Shown in pieces: positions 1 through 6,161 of a stretch of DNA of 6,495 bases. Where the stretch lies: positions 1 through 6,495 of the forward strand of contig DUUE01000035.1 in assembly GCA_012841735.1 (NCBI GenBank), given 5' to 3'. Source of the stretch: Bacillota bacterium (GTDB taxonomy: Bacteria; Bacillota; Dethiobacteria; Dethiobacterales; Dethiobacteraceae). The notes beneath the pieces were generated by a model that worked only from the letters and a program-made list of their open reading frames with translations, did not search any database and had not been told where the DNA came from. A program made the position numbers and the translations under genes. Each line of letters opens with the position of its first letter. Positions within the stretch are counted from its first letter, which is position 1.

Positions 1-1
1 C

Positions 2-151
2 AATCTCATTAACATGCCGCCCAACTGCCCGTTTTTGCCCCGCTGCCGTTATCGAGTCAGGGAATGTTATCACCGGCCCTGGGGTGAATTAAGGCATCTT
101 GGCGGGCGGCATTACGTTCGCTGCCATCTGGACATTAGAGGTGAACGATAA
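2..151 (+). CDS. Peptide/nickel-type ABC transporter ATP-binding protein, DppD/OppD-like (3' end only)
   Basis: Only the last 49 codons are inside the window; the start and the whole nucleotide-binding core lie upstream. What is visible is the C-terminal extension typical of Dpp/Opp ATPases: a PPNCPFLPRC segment, then further cysteines, giving the spacing C-x5-C-x6-C-x18-C (visible residues 9, 15, 22 and 41) and ending in a 'VRCHL' block. In this family the extension follows the ATPase domain, and in some members these cysteines hold an iron-sulfur cluster. The stop codon TAA (149-151) shares its last A with the ATG of the next ATPase gene, an overlap typical of translationally coupled subunits. 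The protein would act on the cytoplasmic face of the membrane, as one half of a heterodimeric ATPase powering import of oligopeptides or other small solutes. The identity rests on the C-terminal motif and on the neighbour. Which solute is carried cannot be told. Confidence 0.85.
   Translation, partial: NLINMPPNCPFLPRCRYRVRECYHRPWGELRHLGGRHYVRCHLDIRGER
137..144 (+). promoter_or_regulatory. Ribosome binding site of the DppF-like gene, inside the upstream gene
   Basis: AGAGGTGA lies 6 bases before the ATG at 151, inside the last codons of the upstream ATPase gene. It fixes the ATG at 151 as the start and supports coupled translation of the two ATPases. Confidence 0.75.
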
Positions 152-1140
152 TGACAATACCTGTAGGCAGCCCTGTTTTGGAAGTTCAGGAGATGAAAAA
201 ATACTTCCCCGTAACCAGGGGATTGTTACGCCGCAAAATTGCCGATGTAAAAGCCGTTGACGGAGTCAGTTTTGTCATTAAAAGAGGGGAAACTCTTGGT
301 TTGGTCGGTGAAAGCGGCTGCGGCAAAACGACAATCGGCCGTTGCCTGCAGCTTTTGTATCCCATCACCAGCGGCAAAGTTTTTTTTGAGGGGGAAGATA
401 TTACAGAACTCCCCCGGCACAAAGTTAAGTCGGTTAAGCGCAGGATTTCAACAATCTTCCAGGATCCATACGGCTCGCTGAATCCCAGGATGAATGCGGC
501 GCAAATTGTGGGAGAACCGTTAAAGGTGCACGGGCTTGTGAGCAGTAAGGCTGAACTGGAAGAAAAAGTGGAAGAATTGTTTCTCATCACCGGCCTTGAT
601 CCGGGAATGACAGACCGCTATCCGCATGAGTTCAGCGGTGGCCAGCGCCAGCGGATAGCCATCGCCCGCGCCCTGGCCGGAGATCCGTCCCTTATTATCT
701 GCGATGAGCCGATTTCGGCCCTCGACGTTTCCATCCAGGCGCAAATAATTAATTTATTGCAGGAACTGCAGGAAACAAAGAGAACTCTTACATATCTGTT
801 TATTTCCCATGATTTGCTGGCTGTCCAGCATATCAGCAAGCGCGTGGCCGTTATGTACCTGGGGCAAATTGTGGAAATTGCCGATTCCAGCGAATTATAC
901 ACCAACACACTGCACCCATACAGCCAGGCGTTGCTGTCCGCCGTCCCGGTGCCTGATCCCAAAATGGACAGGAAAAGAAAACGGATAATTCTTGAGGGTG
1001 ATGTGCCCAGCCCGCTTAATCCCCCGACAGGATGTCGCTTCCACCCGCGCTGCCCGCTGGCAAAGGAAGAATGCAGTCAGGTCCAGCCCCGGCTCCGTTC
1101 TGTCAGTAACGGACATGGAGTGGCTTGTCACCTGGTATGA
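151..1140 (+). CDS. Peptide/nickel-type ABC transporter ATP-binding protein, DppF/OppF-like
   Basis: A complete 329-residue ATPase of a family usually about 320-340 long. It hydrolyses ATP on the cytoplasmic side to drive import by a Dpp/Opp-type transporter. All core motifs are present: Walker A GESGCGKT (53-60), Q-loop glutamine in IFQDPYGSLNPR (Q104), signature SGGQRQR (162-168), Walker B LIICDEP (181-187), D-loop SALD (189-192) and switch histidine in FISHDL (H220). The QDPYGSLNPR stretch is characteristic of the DppF/OppF branch. The C-terminal extension has PTGCRFHPRCP plus two later cysteines (C295, C301, C308, C326), the same pattern as in the preceding partial ATPase. The permease and solute-binding genes must lie outside the window. 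The next gene starts 57 bases later on the same strand with no terminator between them, so the transporter is probably co-transcribed with the following enzymes. The transported compound is unknown; 'peptide' is only the family name. Confidence 0.95.
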   Translation: MTIPVGSPVLEVQEMKKYFPVTRGLLRRKIADVKAVDGVSFVIKRGETLGLVGESGCGKTTIGRCLQLLYPITSGKVFFEGEDITELPRHKVKSVKRRISTIFQDPYGSLNPRMNAAQIVGEPLKVHGLVSSKAELEEKVEELFLITGLDPGMTDRYPHEFSGGQRQRIAIARALAGDPSLIICDEPISALDVSIQAQIINLLQELQETKRTLTYLFISHDLLAVQHISKRVAVMYLGQIVEIADSSELYTNTLHPYSQALLSAVPVPDPKMDRKRKRIILEGDVPSPLNPPTGCRFHPRCPLAKEECSQVQPRLRSVSNGHGVACHLV

Positions 1141-1197
1141 AATTCTTTCTTTCATCCGGAGCCACCGGTAAATTATCTCAGGAAAGGAGCAATTTAA

Positions 1198-2910
1198 ATG
1201 CAAAAAACTTTACACCCCATTATTGATCCGCGTGGCCGGCAGGAACGGCCGCTCTTACAGCTGGCGCCCAGAGTAACCTTGGAGGAATTAAGAAAAGGCA
1301 AGATCCTTTTTTATGACAACACAAAACTGGGCTTTTGCAATTATATGGAGGTCTTTGTGCGCATTAAGGAACGCTTGCGGGAGATGGGCATTACCAACTT
1401 TGTAGATTACCGTGAGACTGTGCGCGGGAAAGATACACAGAAACTGGAAGAATATGCGGCCATGTTGGCGCAGGAAAAACCGGTTGCCGCCATTGTTGCC
1501 CTGGGCGATATGGGGACATCACCGGCAACATGCATTCTGACCATCGCACTGGAGAAACTTGGTATCCCCAGTGTCTATATTACCGCACCTCCGGGCGGTG
1601 AACTGGTGGAAGGAGTAGCCTTTTATCGTGCCGGGCAGCTTTGTTTGTGCAAGATTGATATTTACCAGGCCAGCACGAAGGAAGAAGTCAGAGAACAGAT
1701 AGACCTGAAATGGGATTATATTATTGCTTCGCTGACGGCGCAGGGAGAGAAACTGCGGGAAGTGGCGCAGATAGATTTTAAACTTGACAACATCCCGCCG
1801 GCCGCAAACGGATTGCTGCCCCTTACGGACGGGCTTGAAATCCGGGAAGACAAACTATATGAGCCGGGCTGCTATATGGAGGAAATTATGGAATATTTGG
1901 ACCGTGAGCATCTTGGCGACGGGCTGCCTGTCATACCGCCCACCCAGTCCCGCTATGAAAGAATGCTTACCTATTGTCCCTTTGACCCTGACATGGTCTT
2001 ATGGCGTGAAATCGGCCCTTCGGGGAAAGACGTGACGGTCAGGGATGTGGCTGTTGCCGCAGTTATGGCAGGCTGTAAACCACAGGTTATGCCCATTCTG
2101 ATAACTGCATTCAAAGCCATGGCCAATGAGAAATACAATTTATTACAGTCGGTCACCACTTCGCATCCGGGAGGCAACCTGGTTCTTGTCAGCGGTCCCC
2201 TGGCCCAGGAAATCGGACTCTCGGGAAAAGCCGGCTGTATGGGACCGGGCCATCCGGTGAATGCCACACTGGGTCGTGCCGTAAACCTGGTAATTATGAA
2301 TGTGTGCCGCTCTGTTCCCGGCTTTTGTGACCTTGACTGCCTGGCTTCCCAGGCGGAGTTTACTTACTGCTTTGCGGAAGAACCTGAACTGGCACAATGG
2401 GAAATGATTAACGAGGAACACTATAATGCTGAAACCACAACCGTCTATGTACTGAAAGCCGAGCCCCAGCATGATATTATTGACTTTCTCAGTTTAAACG
2501 GGCATGACCTGCTGGACACAATTACTGCCTGCTGCACGACATTGGGTTCAAACAACGCCTATGTACCGGGTCCCCTGGTAATAGCACTGACGCCGGACCA
2601 CGGCAAGATGTTGAAAAATGCCGGTTATACAAAGGATATGATCCGGGAACATATTCACTTGCGTGCAGTCCATGAGGTTCCCATGGTAAGAAACAGGGGC
2701 CTTGTGCCTGTCAGGCCGCCTGAATTTGAAAATAAACACCCCATGCCGGTCACCAGGTCGCCCAAAGATGTGGAAATTGTGGTTGTCGGGAACAGGGGAG
2801 GGCACTCCGGAGTCATTTTGCCGTGGGCGCTTCACAGTGAGGCTATTGTGGAACCGGTAAGGCTTCCGGACGGACGAATTGCCCGGTCAGTGGAAGAATT
2901 CAAGAAATGA
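1198..2910 (+). CDS. Two-domain protein: UGSC-family-like domain fused to a 'DGLPVIPP' domain; function unknown
   Basis: A 570-residue soluble protein with no signal peptide or membrane segment. Residues 8-195 resemble the UGSC family of (seleno)proteins as I recall it: an opening IIDPRG, LAPR (22-25), a 'LFYDNTK' strand (37-43), AIVALGD (98-104), then ALEKLGIPSVYIT (117-129). In that family AxGD is followed by U/C-G-S-C, a presumed redox site. Here the residues are M105-G106-T107-S108, with the nearest cysteine at C112. After a linker (about 196-235), residues 239-545 form a second conserved domain: GDGLPVIPPT (240-249), AVMAGCKPQ (288-296), GCMGPGHPVNATLGRA (346-361), FTYCFAEE (388-395), TLGSNN (448-453) and a final VVGNRGGHSG (529-538). 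I recall this second domain as encoded next to UGSC genes, with no established reaction. The ATG start has AAAGGAG at 1183-1189, 8 bases upstream. The gene is followed after 21 bases by an FAD oxidoreductase, a likely partner. The UGSC assignment is from memory of the family pattern and is not alignment-tested. Confidence 0.75.
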   Translation: MQKTLHPIIDPRGRQERPLLQLAPRVTLEELRKGKILFYDNTKLGFCNYMEVFVRIKERLREMGITNFVDYRETVRGKDTQKLEEYAAMLAQEKPVAAIVALGDMGTSPATCILTIALEKLGIPSVYITAPPGGELVEGVAFYRAGQLCLCKIDIYQASTKEEVREQIDLKWDYIIASLTAQGEKLREVAQIDFKLDNIPPAANGLLPLTDGLEIREDKLYEPGCYMEEIMEYLDREHLGDGLPVIPPTQSRYERMLTYCPFDPDMVLWREIGPSGKDVTVRDVAVAAVMAGCKPQVMPILITAFKAMANEKYNLLQSVTTSHPGGNLVLVSGPLAQEIGLSGKAGCMGPGHPVNATLGRAVNLVIMNVCRSVPGFCDLDCLASQAEFTYCFAEEPELAQWEMINEEHYNAETTTVYVLKAEPQHDIIDFLSLNGHDLLDTITACCTTLGSNNAYVPGPLVIALTPDHGKMLKNAGYTKDMIREHIHLRAVHEVPMVRNRGLVPVRPPEFENKHPMPVTRSPKDVEIVVVGNRGGHSGVILPWALHSEAIVEPVRLPDGRIARSVEEFKK

Positions 2911-2931
2911 AAATAACAGGGAGGAACAGGT

Positions 2932-4359
2932 ATGGAAAAGTATGGAGATTATGATGTTGTTGTTGTCGGCGGCGGCACCTCCGGCGTAGCCGCGGCAATA
3001 TCTTCAGCCAGGGCGGGAGCCAAAACAATCCTGATTGAACGTTTGGGGATCCTGGGCGGGCAAATGAATGTCTCCGGACCTCCCGGATTTGCCTATGCGT
3101 ATATGTTTAATCCCCGCAAGGAGCAAATTATTGGCGGCATCATGGAAGAGACACATAACAGGCTGCTGAAGGCGGGACATGCCCTCCCGCATACCACACC
3201 CGATTTCAGGGTCGGGTATTCCTTTTCCCTGGTTGACCCGGATTACTGGGGACTGCTGATATTTGAAATGATGACGGAAAACAATGTGGAACTGTTGCTC
3301 TACTCGCTGGCAGTTGATGTGGTAAAAGAAGGGAATGCCGTCACCGGTGTCATTGTGGAAAACCCGTCGGGCCGCCAGGTGGTATGTGGCAAAGTAATTA
3401 TTGACTGCACCGGGGAAGGGCATATGGCCGCCCGGGCAGGCGCCCCGTATGAGCAGGTGCCAAAAGACCAGCTGGAGCCGCATACAGTTGCCTTTACTGT
3501 GGACGGCGTTGACTGGGATAAAGTTTTGCAGTACATCAAGGAGAATTACTATGATTTTAACCCCATGATCAATCCATACCTGGGCTGGACACCGGAACAA
3601 GTGAAGGAAAGAATCATGCAGGTTACAGATGTAAGGGAAATCAGCAACTTTATGGGCTTTTATTCCCTGCGGGACCGTGCGCTGGCCGCCGGGGACTGGC
3701 ACCCTTTTGCCGGTGTCGGGTTCTTTATCATGCCCCGGGACAACGGCGTCATTCAGGCTCATTTCCAGCATTCGTCCCAGATAGACAATTGTGATCCCAC
3801 GGATGTCCGTGACCTTACCCGGGTGGAAATAGAATGCAGAAAACAGGTCCAGATGGCACTGAAATTTATCAAAAAATACATGCCCGGTTTTGAAAATTCA
3901 TACCTGACCAGGATGTGCACCGAGGCCAGGATCAGGGAGAGCAGGCGCATTATGGGGGACTATGTCCTGACGAGGGAAGATGTGGCCCAGGCAAGAAAAT
4001 TCAAAGATGTGATCGGCAAGAGCTCTTTCTCCTCCGGGGCAAAGCATGTGGCAACAACGGATACCATCGACAGTTCCAAGGCAGTCACGCCCAAAGACGG
4101 CGGTTCCGTTGACATCCCCTACCGGTGCCTTGTTCCCAGGGAAATTGAAAACATGCTTGTGGCCGGCAAAGCAATTTCTACCGACCGTGATTCTTACTGC
4201 CGGTTTTTACAGATTACCATGGTTACCGGGCAGGCAGCCGGTGTTGCTGCAGCAGTTTGCGCCAGGCGCAACCTGACACCGAGACAGCTGGAAGAAGATG
4301 TTTCGGAACTGCAGAAAATCCTGCTTGAACAGGGAGTAATCCTTTACGGTACACACTAG
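2932..4359 (+). CDS. FAD-dependent oxidoreductase (FAD_oxidored family)
   Basis: A complete 475-residue flavoprotein. The N-terminal Rossmann fold is clear: VVVVGGGTSG with GxGxxG at 13-18, E36 in ILIER for the adenine ribose, and LGGQ at 41-44. The second FAD-contact motif is IIDCTGEGHMAARAG (156-170). The segment EARIRESRRIMGDYVLTRED (331-350) and the closing MLVAGKAISTDRD (408-420) with GQAAGVAAA (433-441) are characteristic of the FAD_oxidored (PF12831-type) group. Members oxidise or reduce varied small substrates and few have known reactions, so the substrate is not assigned. No signal peptide or membrane segment is seen, so the protein is probably cytoplasmic. Its ribosome binding site (GGGAGG about 8 bases before the ATG) lies in the 21-base gap after the preceding gene, so both are almost certainly co-transcribed. 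It is the last gene of the plus-strand run and ends before a convergent terminator. Several cysteines occur (C152, C159, C287, C302, C329, C399, C423, C443), but none forms a CxxC pair. Confidence 0.92.
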   Translation: MEKYGDYDVVVVGGGTSGVAAAISSARAGAKTILIERLGILGGQMNVSGPPGFAYAYMFNPRKEQIIGGIMEETHNRLLKAGHALPHTTPDFRVGYSFSLVDPDYWGLLIFEMMTENNVELLLYSLAVDVVKEGNAVTGVIVENPSGRQVVCGKVIIDCTGEGHMAARAGAPYEQVPKDQLEPHTVAFTVDGVDWDKVLQYIKENYYDFNPMINPYLGWTPEQVKERIMQVTDVREISNFMGFYSLRDRALAAGDWHPFAGVGFFIMPRDNGVIQAHFQHSSQIDNCDPTDVRDLTRVEIECRKQVQMALKFIKKYMPGFENSYLTRMCTEARIRESRRIMGDYVLTREDVAQARKFKDVIGKSSFSSGAKHVATTDTIDSSKAVTPKDGGSVDIPYRCLVPREIENMLVAGKAISTDRDSYCRFLQITMVTGQAAGVAAAVCARRNLTPRQLEEDVSELQKILLEQGVILYGTH

Positions 4360-4381
4360 GCGGCGGTATGGCAAGCAAAAG

Positions 4382-4410
4382 GAACTGCCCGGCTACGTGC
4401 CGGGCAGTTC
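4382..4410. terminator. Hairpin terminator between convergent genes, probably bidirectional
   Basis: A perfect 12-bp inverted repeat, GAACTGCCCGGC (4382-4393) and GCCGGGCAGTTC (4399-4410), encloses the 5-base loop TACGT. On the minus strand the stem is followed by a T-rich stretch (CCTTTTGCTT), a fair intrinsic terminator for the regulator. On the plus strand it is followed only by TTCC, so termination of the oxidoreductase operon there is likely weaker. The right arm codes the last residues of the minus-strand regulator, and its TAG stop (4395-4393) straddles loop and stem. Confidence 0.8.
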
Positions 4411-5865
4411 TTCCAGGTTTGTTTTTATCCGGTTCCTGAAGTATTCTTTGACCGCTTCCCGGTCTTTTTGCTCCGGTGGAATTTCCGACCAGACTCTCTC
4501 CAGGAGGGTGTAGTATGCTTTTACTATGCTGGGTTCCTGGCTGAGGAGTGTGGCAGGCTCCTTTACCCCGGGCAGAAAGGAACTGACTGCAGTTGCCGTG
4601 TTTTCTTTTACCAAGATGGTAATACCGGCCAGAGCGGGGACCGGTTCTGCTGTGGAAACTGTAATCTCCAGATTGGGGTGGCGGTCTAAAAGGGACAGCA
4701 GGTAACGTAAATATTCCACTCTCTGTTGCCTTGCCGCAACGTGCCCGTTTGCAAGGATAAACTTTTCCCACTCCTTTGCAGGGACAATAATGCGGCAGCG
4801 GTTTGTTTTCAGCGACTGGTAAAAACTTTCCTGCAAGCGGCGGTAATGTTCAGTCTCCGCCGGTTGTGCCGGGGCGAAACCGAAAGCGCCCAAAAAGGCG
4901 GGATCTGCCATCAGAAAAGGCAGGGGGGTGTACCAGTAGCAGTTTTCCGGCAATTCCGCGAGCGGGATGAGTGTTTCAAGCAGAACGGAATTTTTCTCCG
5001 GCGGGAATTTATGATACAAGGTAAGGCACTGTGAAAGCAGGGTACGCAATACCAGTTCCGCCTGCCCTGCTGTTATGGGGTCTGTAAAAAAGTAAGATTG
5101 CTTGGGGACGGCCGAATCTTCATGGGAGAAGGCAACAACGCAAGCCCTTCCCTTTATTACCAGAATCGTCAGCTTTATTTTTATCGGGGAGTATTTGGAA
5201 CTGTAATAAGAGACCAGATTGCCGTAAAGCTCCATGGGCAGCCAATCCAGGAGGACATTAATCAGTGAGGATAATTTCCTGTCAATTGAATGGATCAACT
5301 TGACGGAATGTCCTCTCTTTTGCAGTTCCATTTGGCTTTTTTCCCAGTTGAGGTAAAAGTCCTTGTCTTCAACATGCCAGGTGGCCTGGGCAGTTTGACT
5401 GTAGAGCAGGAGTTCCTGTCCCGGCGGAAGGGACAAGGCCAGGTTTAAAAAGAGGCGTGAGGCCTGCCGGCGTCCTTCGGCGCCATGCATGACATCAAAT
5501 TGTACTGTATAACTGCCGCGTTTCTGCATGGTTTGCCGGAAAAGTTCACCGTTTCTTTCGGCAAGATTGCCTAGAAGCCACTTTTTTAGGAGTGCTTTTC
5601 TGATTTTTGCCGGCTGCCGCGAAAAACCGGGGCAGGCCTCACTCATAATACCAGGAAGTATTTGCGGGCGGTTTTGTGCATCCATTTGCATGAAATAAGC
5701 AACCATCTGTTCCAGGTAGTGTGAACGTGGCGACAAAACGCGTTTGTTATTTCTCCATTTGCTTACCAGTGAACGATCAACATGCAACACTTCTGCCAGA
5801 ACTTTGGCAGAGATATTCAGGCGGGCCATCAGATAGGCGAGCCGGGAGGGGTATTCTTTATCCAT
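4393..5865 (-). CDS. Large XRE-like helix-turn-helix regulator with uncharacterised C-terminal region
   Basis: A 490-residue protein read from ATG at 5865. Residues about 7-45 form a helix-turn-helix of XRE/Cro type: RLAYLMARLNISAKVLAEVLHV, then DRSLVSKWRNNKRVLS, where the second part is the recognition helix and the wing-side basic residues. The remaining 440 or so residues are mixed alpha/beta and soluble, and I do not recognise a named domain; they may sense a ligand or redox state. No transmembrane segment is evident. A GTG four codons upstream (5877) is in frame, but it lies inside the Shine-Dalgarno GAGGTGA itself. The ATG at 5865, 8 bases after that site, is therefore the better start. 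A strong promoter lies just upstream. The gene is divergent from the corrinoid-protein gene and converges on the oxidoreductase operon. That arrangement suggests it controls the corrinoid methyltransferase genes, and possibly itself through the dyad over its -35 box. It could instead act elsewhere. Confidence 0.8.
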   Translation of the reverse strand: MDKEYPSRLAYLMARLNISAKVLAEVLHVDRSLVSKWRNNKRVLSPRSHYLEQMVAYFMQMDAQNRPQILPGIMSEACPGFSRQPAKIRKALLKKWLLGNLAERNGELFRQTMQKRGSYTVQFDVMHGAEGRRQASRLFLNLALSLPPGQELLLYSQTAQATWHVEDKDFYLNWEKSQMELQKRGHSVKLIHSIDRKLSSLINVLLDWLPMELYGNLVSYYSSKYSPIKIKLTILVIKGRACVVAFSHEDSAVPKQSYFFTDPITAGQAELVLRTLLSQCLTLYHKFPPEKNSVLLETLIPLAELPENCYWYTPLPFLMADPAFLGAFGFAPAQPAETEHYRRLQESFYQSLKTNRCRIIVPAKEWEKFILANGHVAARQQRVEYLRYLLSLLDRHPNLEITVSTAEPVPALAGITILVKENTATAVSSFLPGVKEPATLLSQEPSIVKAYYTLLERVWSEIPPEQKDREAVKEYFRNRIKTNLEELPGT

Positions 5866-5873
5866 CCGATCTT

Positions 5874-5880
5874 TCACCTC
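5874..5880 (-). promoter_or_regulatory. Ribosome binding site deciding the regulator's start
   Basis: On the minus strand GAGGTGA spans 5880-5874, leaving 8 bases to the ATG at 5865. The upstream in-frame GTG (5877-5875) is part of this site and so cannot sensibly be initiated from it. Confidence 0.75.
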
Positions 5881-5904
5881 AATACATAGCTCATATCCAC
5901 TTTT

Positions 5905-5934
5905 ATTATCGGCTCATCGACTTGGCTTTGTCAA
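5905..5934 (-). promoter_or_regulatory. Housekeeping-type promoter of the regulator gene
   Basis: Read on the minus strand, a perfect -35 box TTGACA (5934-5929) is followed after 18 bases by GATAAT (5910-5905), five of six matches to the -10 consensus. Transcription would start near 5897-5899, giving a leader of about 33 bases before the ATG at 5865. A dyad covers the -35 box and may allow repression. Confidence 0.72.
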
Positions 5935-5939
5935 ATGCC
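5924..5939. promoter_or_regulatory. Candidate operator dyad over the regulator's -35 box
   Basis: GGCTTTG and CAAA-T-GCC face each other around a central T (sequence GGCTTTGTCAAATGCC), an inverted repeat broken only by one extra T in the right arm. It covers the regulator's -35 box. Its TGTCAAA core recurs at 6006-6012 and, inverted, at 6114-6120, all in the same divergent intergenic region. That fits a binding site for a local transcription factor, possibly the adjacent regulator. The binding protein is inferred, not shown. Confidence 0.35.
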
Positions 5940-5957
5940 GGACGGGTGTCGGATATT
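5928..5957 (+). promoter_or_regulatory. Weak candidate forward promoter for the leader/corrinoid operon
   Basis: TTGTCA (5928-5933) and GATATT (5952-5957) are separated by 18 bases, matching five and four of six consensus positions. The -35 box overlaps that of the divergent regulator promoter, so the two would compete or be controlled together. The match is only moderate, and no better plus-strand promoter was found before 6276. Confidence 0.25.
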
Positions 5958-6003
5958 TCCCGCTCACTCGGCAGGTCCCGTTACATAACAATTATCTAAA
6001 ATG

Positions 6004-6122
6004 CGTGTCAAAAAGGAGCGTTGCCAATGAAAACCGCAGCCGGAGGAAACAATGTAACTTGGTGGAGTAAATCCTAATTTTAACCACCAGGTAAGAAAAA
6101 TTACCGGGGCTACTTTGACACG
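6004..6122 (+). other. Inverted-repeat-bounded leader region, possible structured RNA
   Basis: CGTGTCAAA (6004-6012) and TTTGACACG (6114-6122) form a perfect 9-bp outer stem, extendable by one G-U pair. Inside it, ACTTGGTGG (6057-6065) can pair with CCACCAGGT (6084-6092) as a 9-bp stem with one G-U. An alternative stem, GGTAA (6090-6094) with TTACC (6101-6105), shares bases 6090-6092 with it, so only one can form at a time. A short ORF lies within. This arrangement upstream of an operon resembles an attenuator or riboswitch-like leader, but no known riboswitch consensus is recognised and there is no U-rich terminator tail. The outer repeat could instead be paired protein-binding sites. Confidence 0.35.
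6027..6077 (+). CDS. Possible 16-residue leader peptide with tandem Trp codons
   Basis: The ATG at 6027 is preceded by a good ribosome binding site, AAAAGGAG (6011-6018), with 8 bases of spacing. The predicted peptide is MKTAAGGNNVTWWSKS, ending in TAA at 6075-6077. The two adjacent Trp codons (6060-6065) lie in the 5' arm of the 9-bp hairpin 6057-6092. Ribosome position on these codons would therefore decide whether that hairpin or its alternative forms, as in classical leader-peptide attenuation. Such short ORFs also arise by chance, and there is no homology evidence. A link between tryptophan supply and a corrinoid methyltransferase operon would be unexpected. Confidence 0.25.
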   Translation: MKTAAGGNNVTWWSKS

Positions 6123-6161
6123 TTACGGGAAGTAATTGAAGACAGCTAAGGAGTGAGAAAA

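Noticed and set aside
1141..1197. Terminator or promoter in the 57-base gap after the DppF-like gene.
   Set aside because: Only a 4-bp CCGG repeat around a short loop is present, with no T-tract and no convincing -35/-10 pair.
1501..1530. Possible selenocysteine codon in the UGSC-like motif.
   Set aside because: The codon at the U position is ATG, and the whole frame from 1198 to 2910 has no internal TGA, so no recoding is needed.
3004..3771. A 255-codon open frame on the minus strand opposite the FAD oxidoreductase gene.
   Set aside because: It lies wholly antisense to a gene with clear FAD-binding motifs, and its translation is low in recognisable pattern and rich in His/Pro/Cys, as expected of a shadow frame.
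4223..4771. A 182-codon minus-strand frame overlapping the regulator's 3' end and the oxidoreductase's 3' end.
   Set aside because: It crosses the terminator and overlaps two better-supported genes; the product is Arg/Pro/Gly-rich with no motif.
5966..5985. Sigma-54 type promoter (CGGCAGG ... TTAC).
   Set aside because: The GG and GC elements are not at the required spacing and the GC is missing; the adjacent regulator is also not a sigma-54 activator.
6115..6143. TTGACA at 6115-6120 as a forward -35 box for the corrinoid operon.
   Set aside because: At 16-18 bases spacing the downstream hexamers (around 6137-6144) do not resemble TATAAT.
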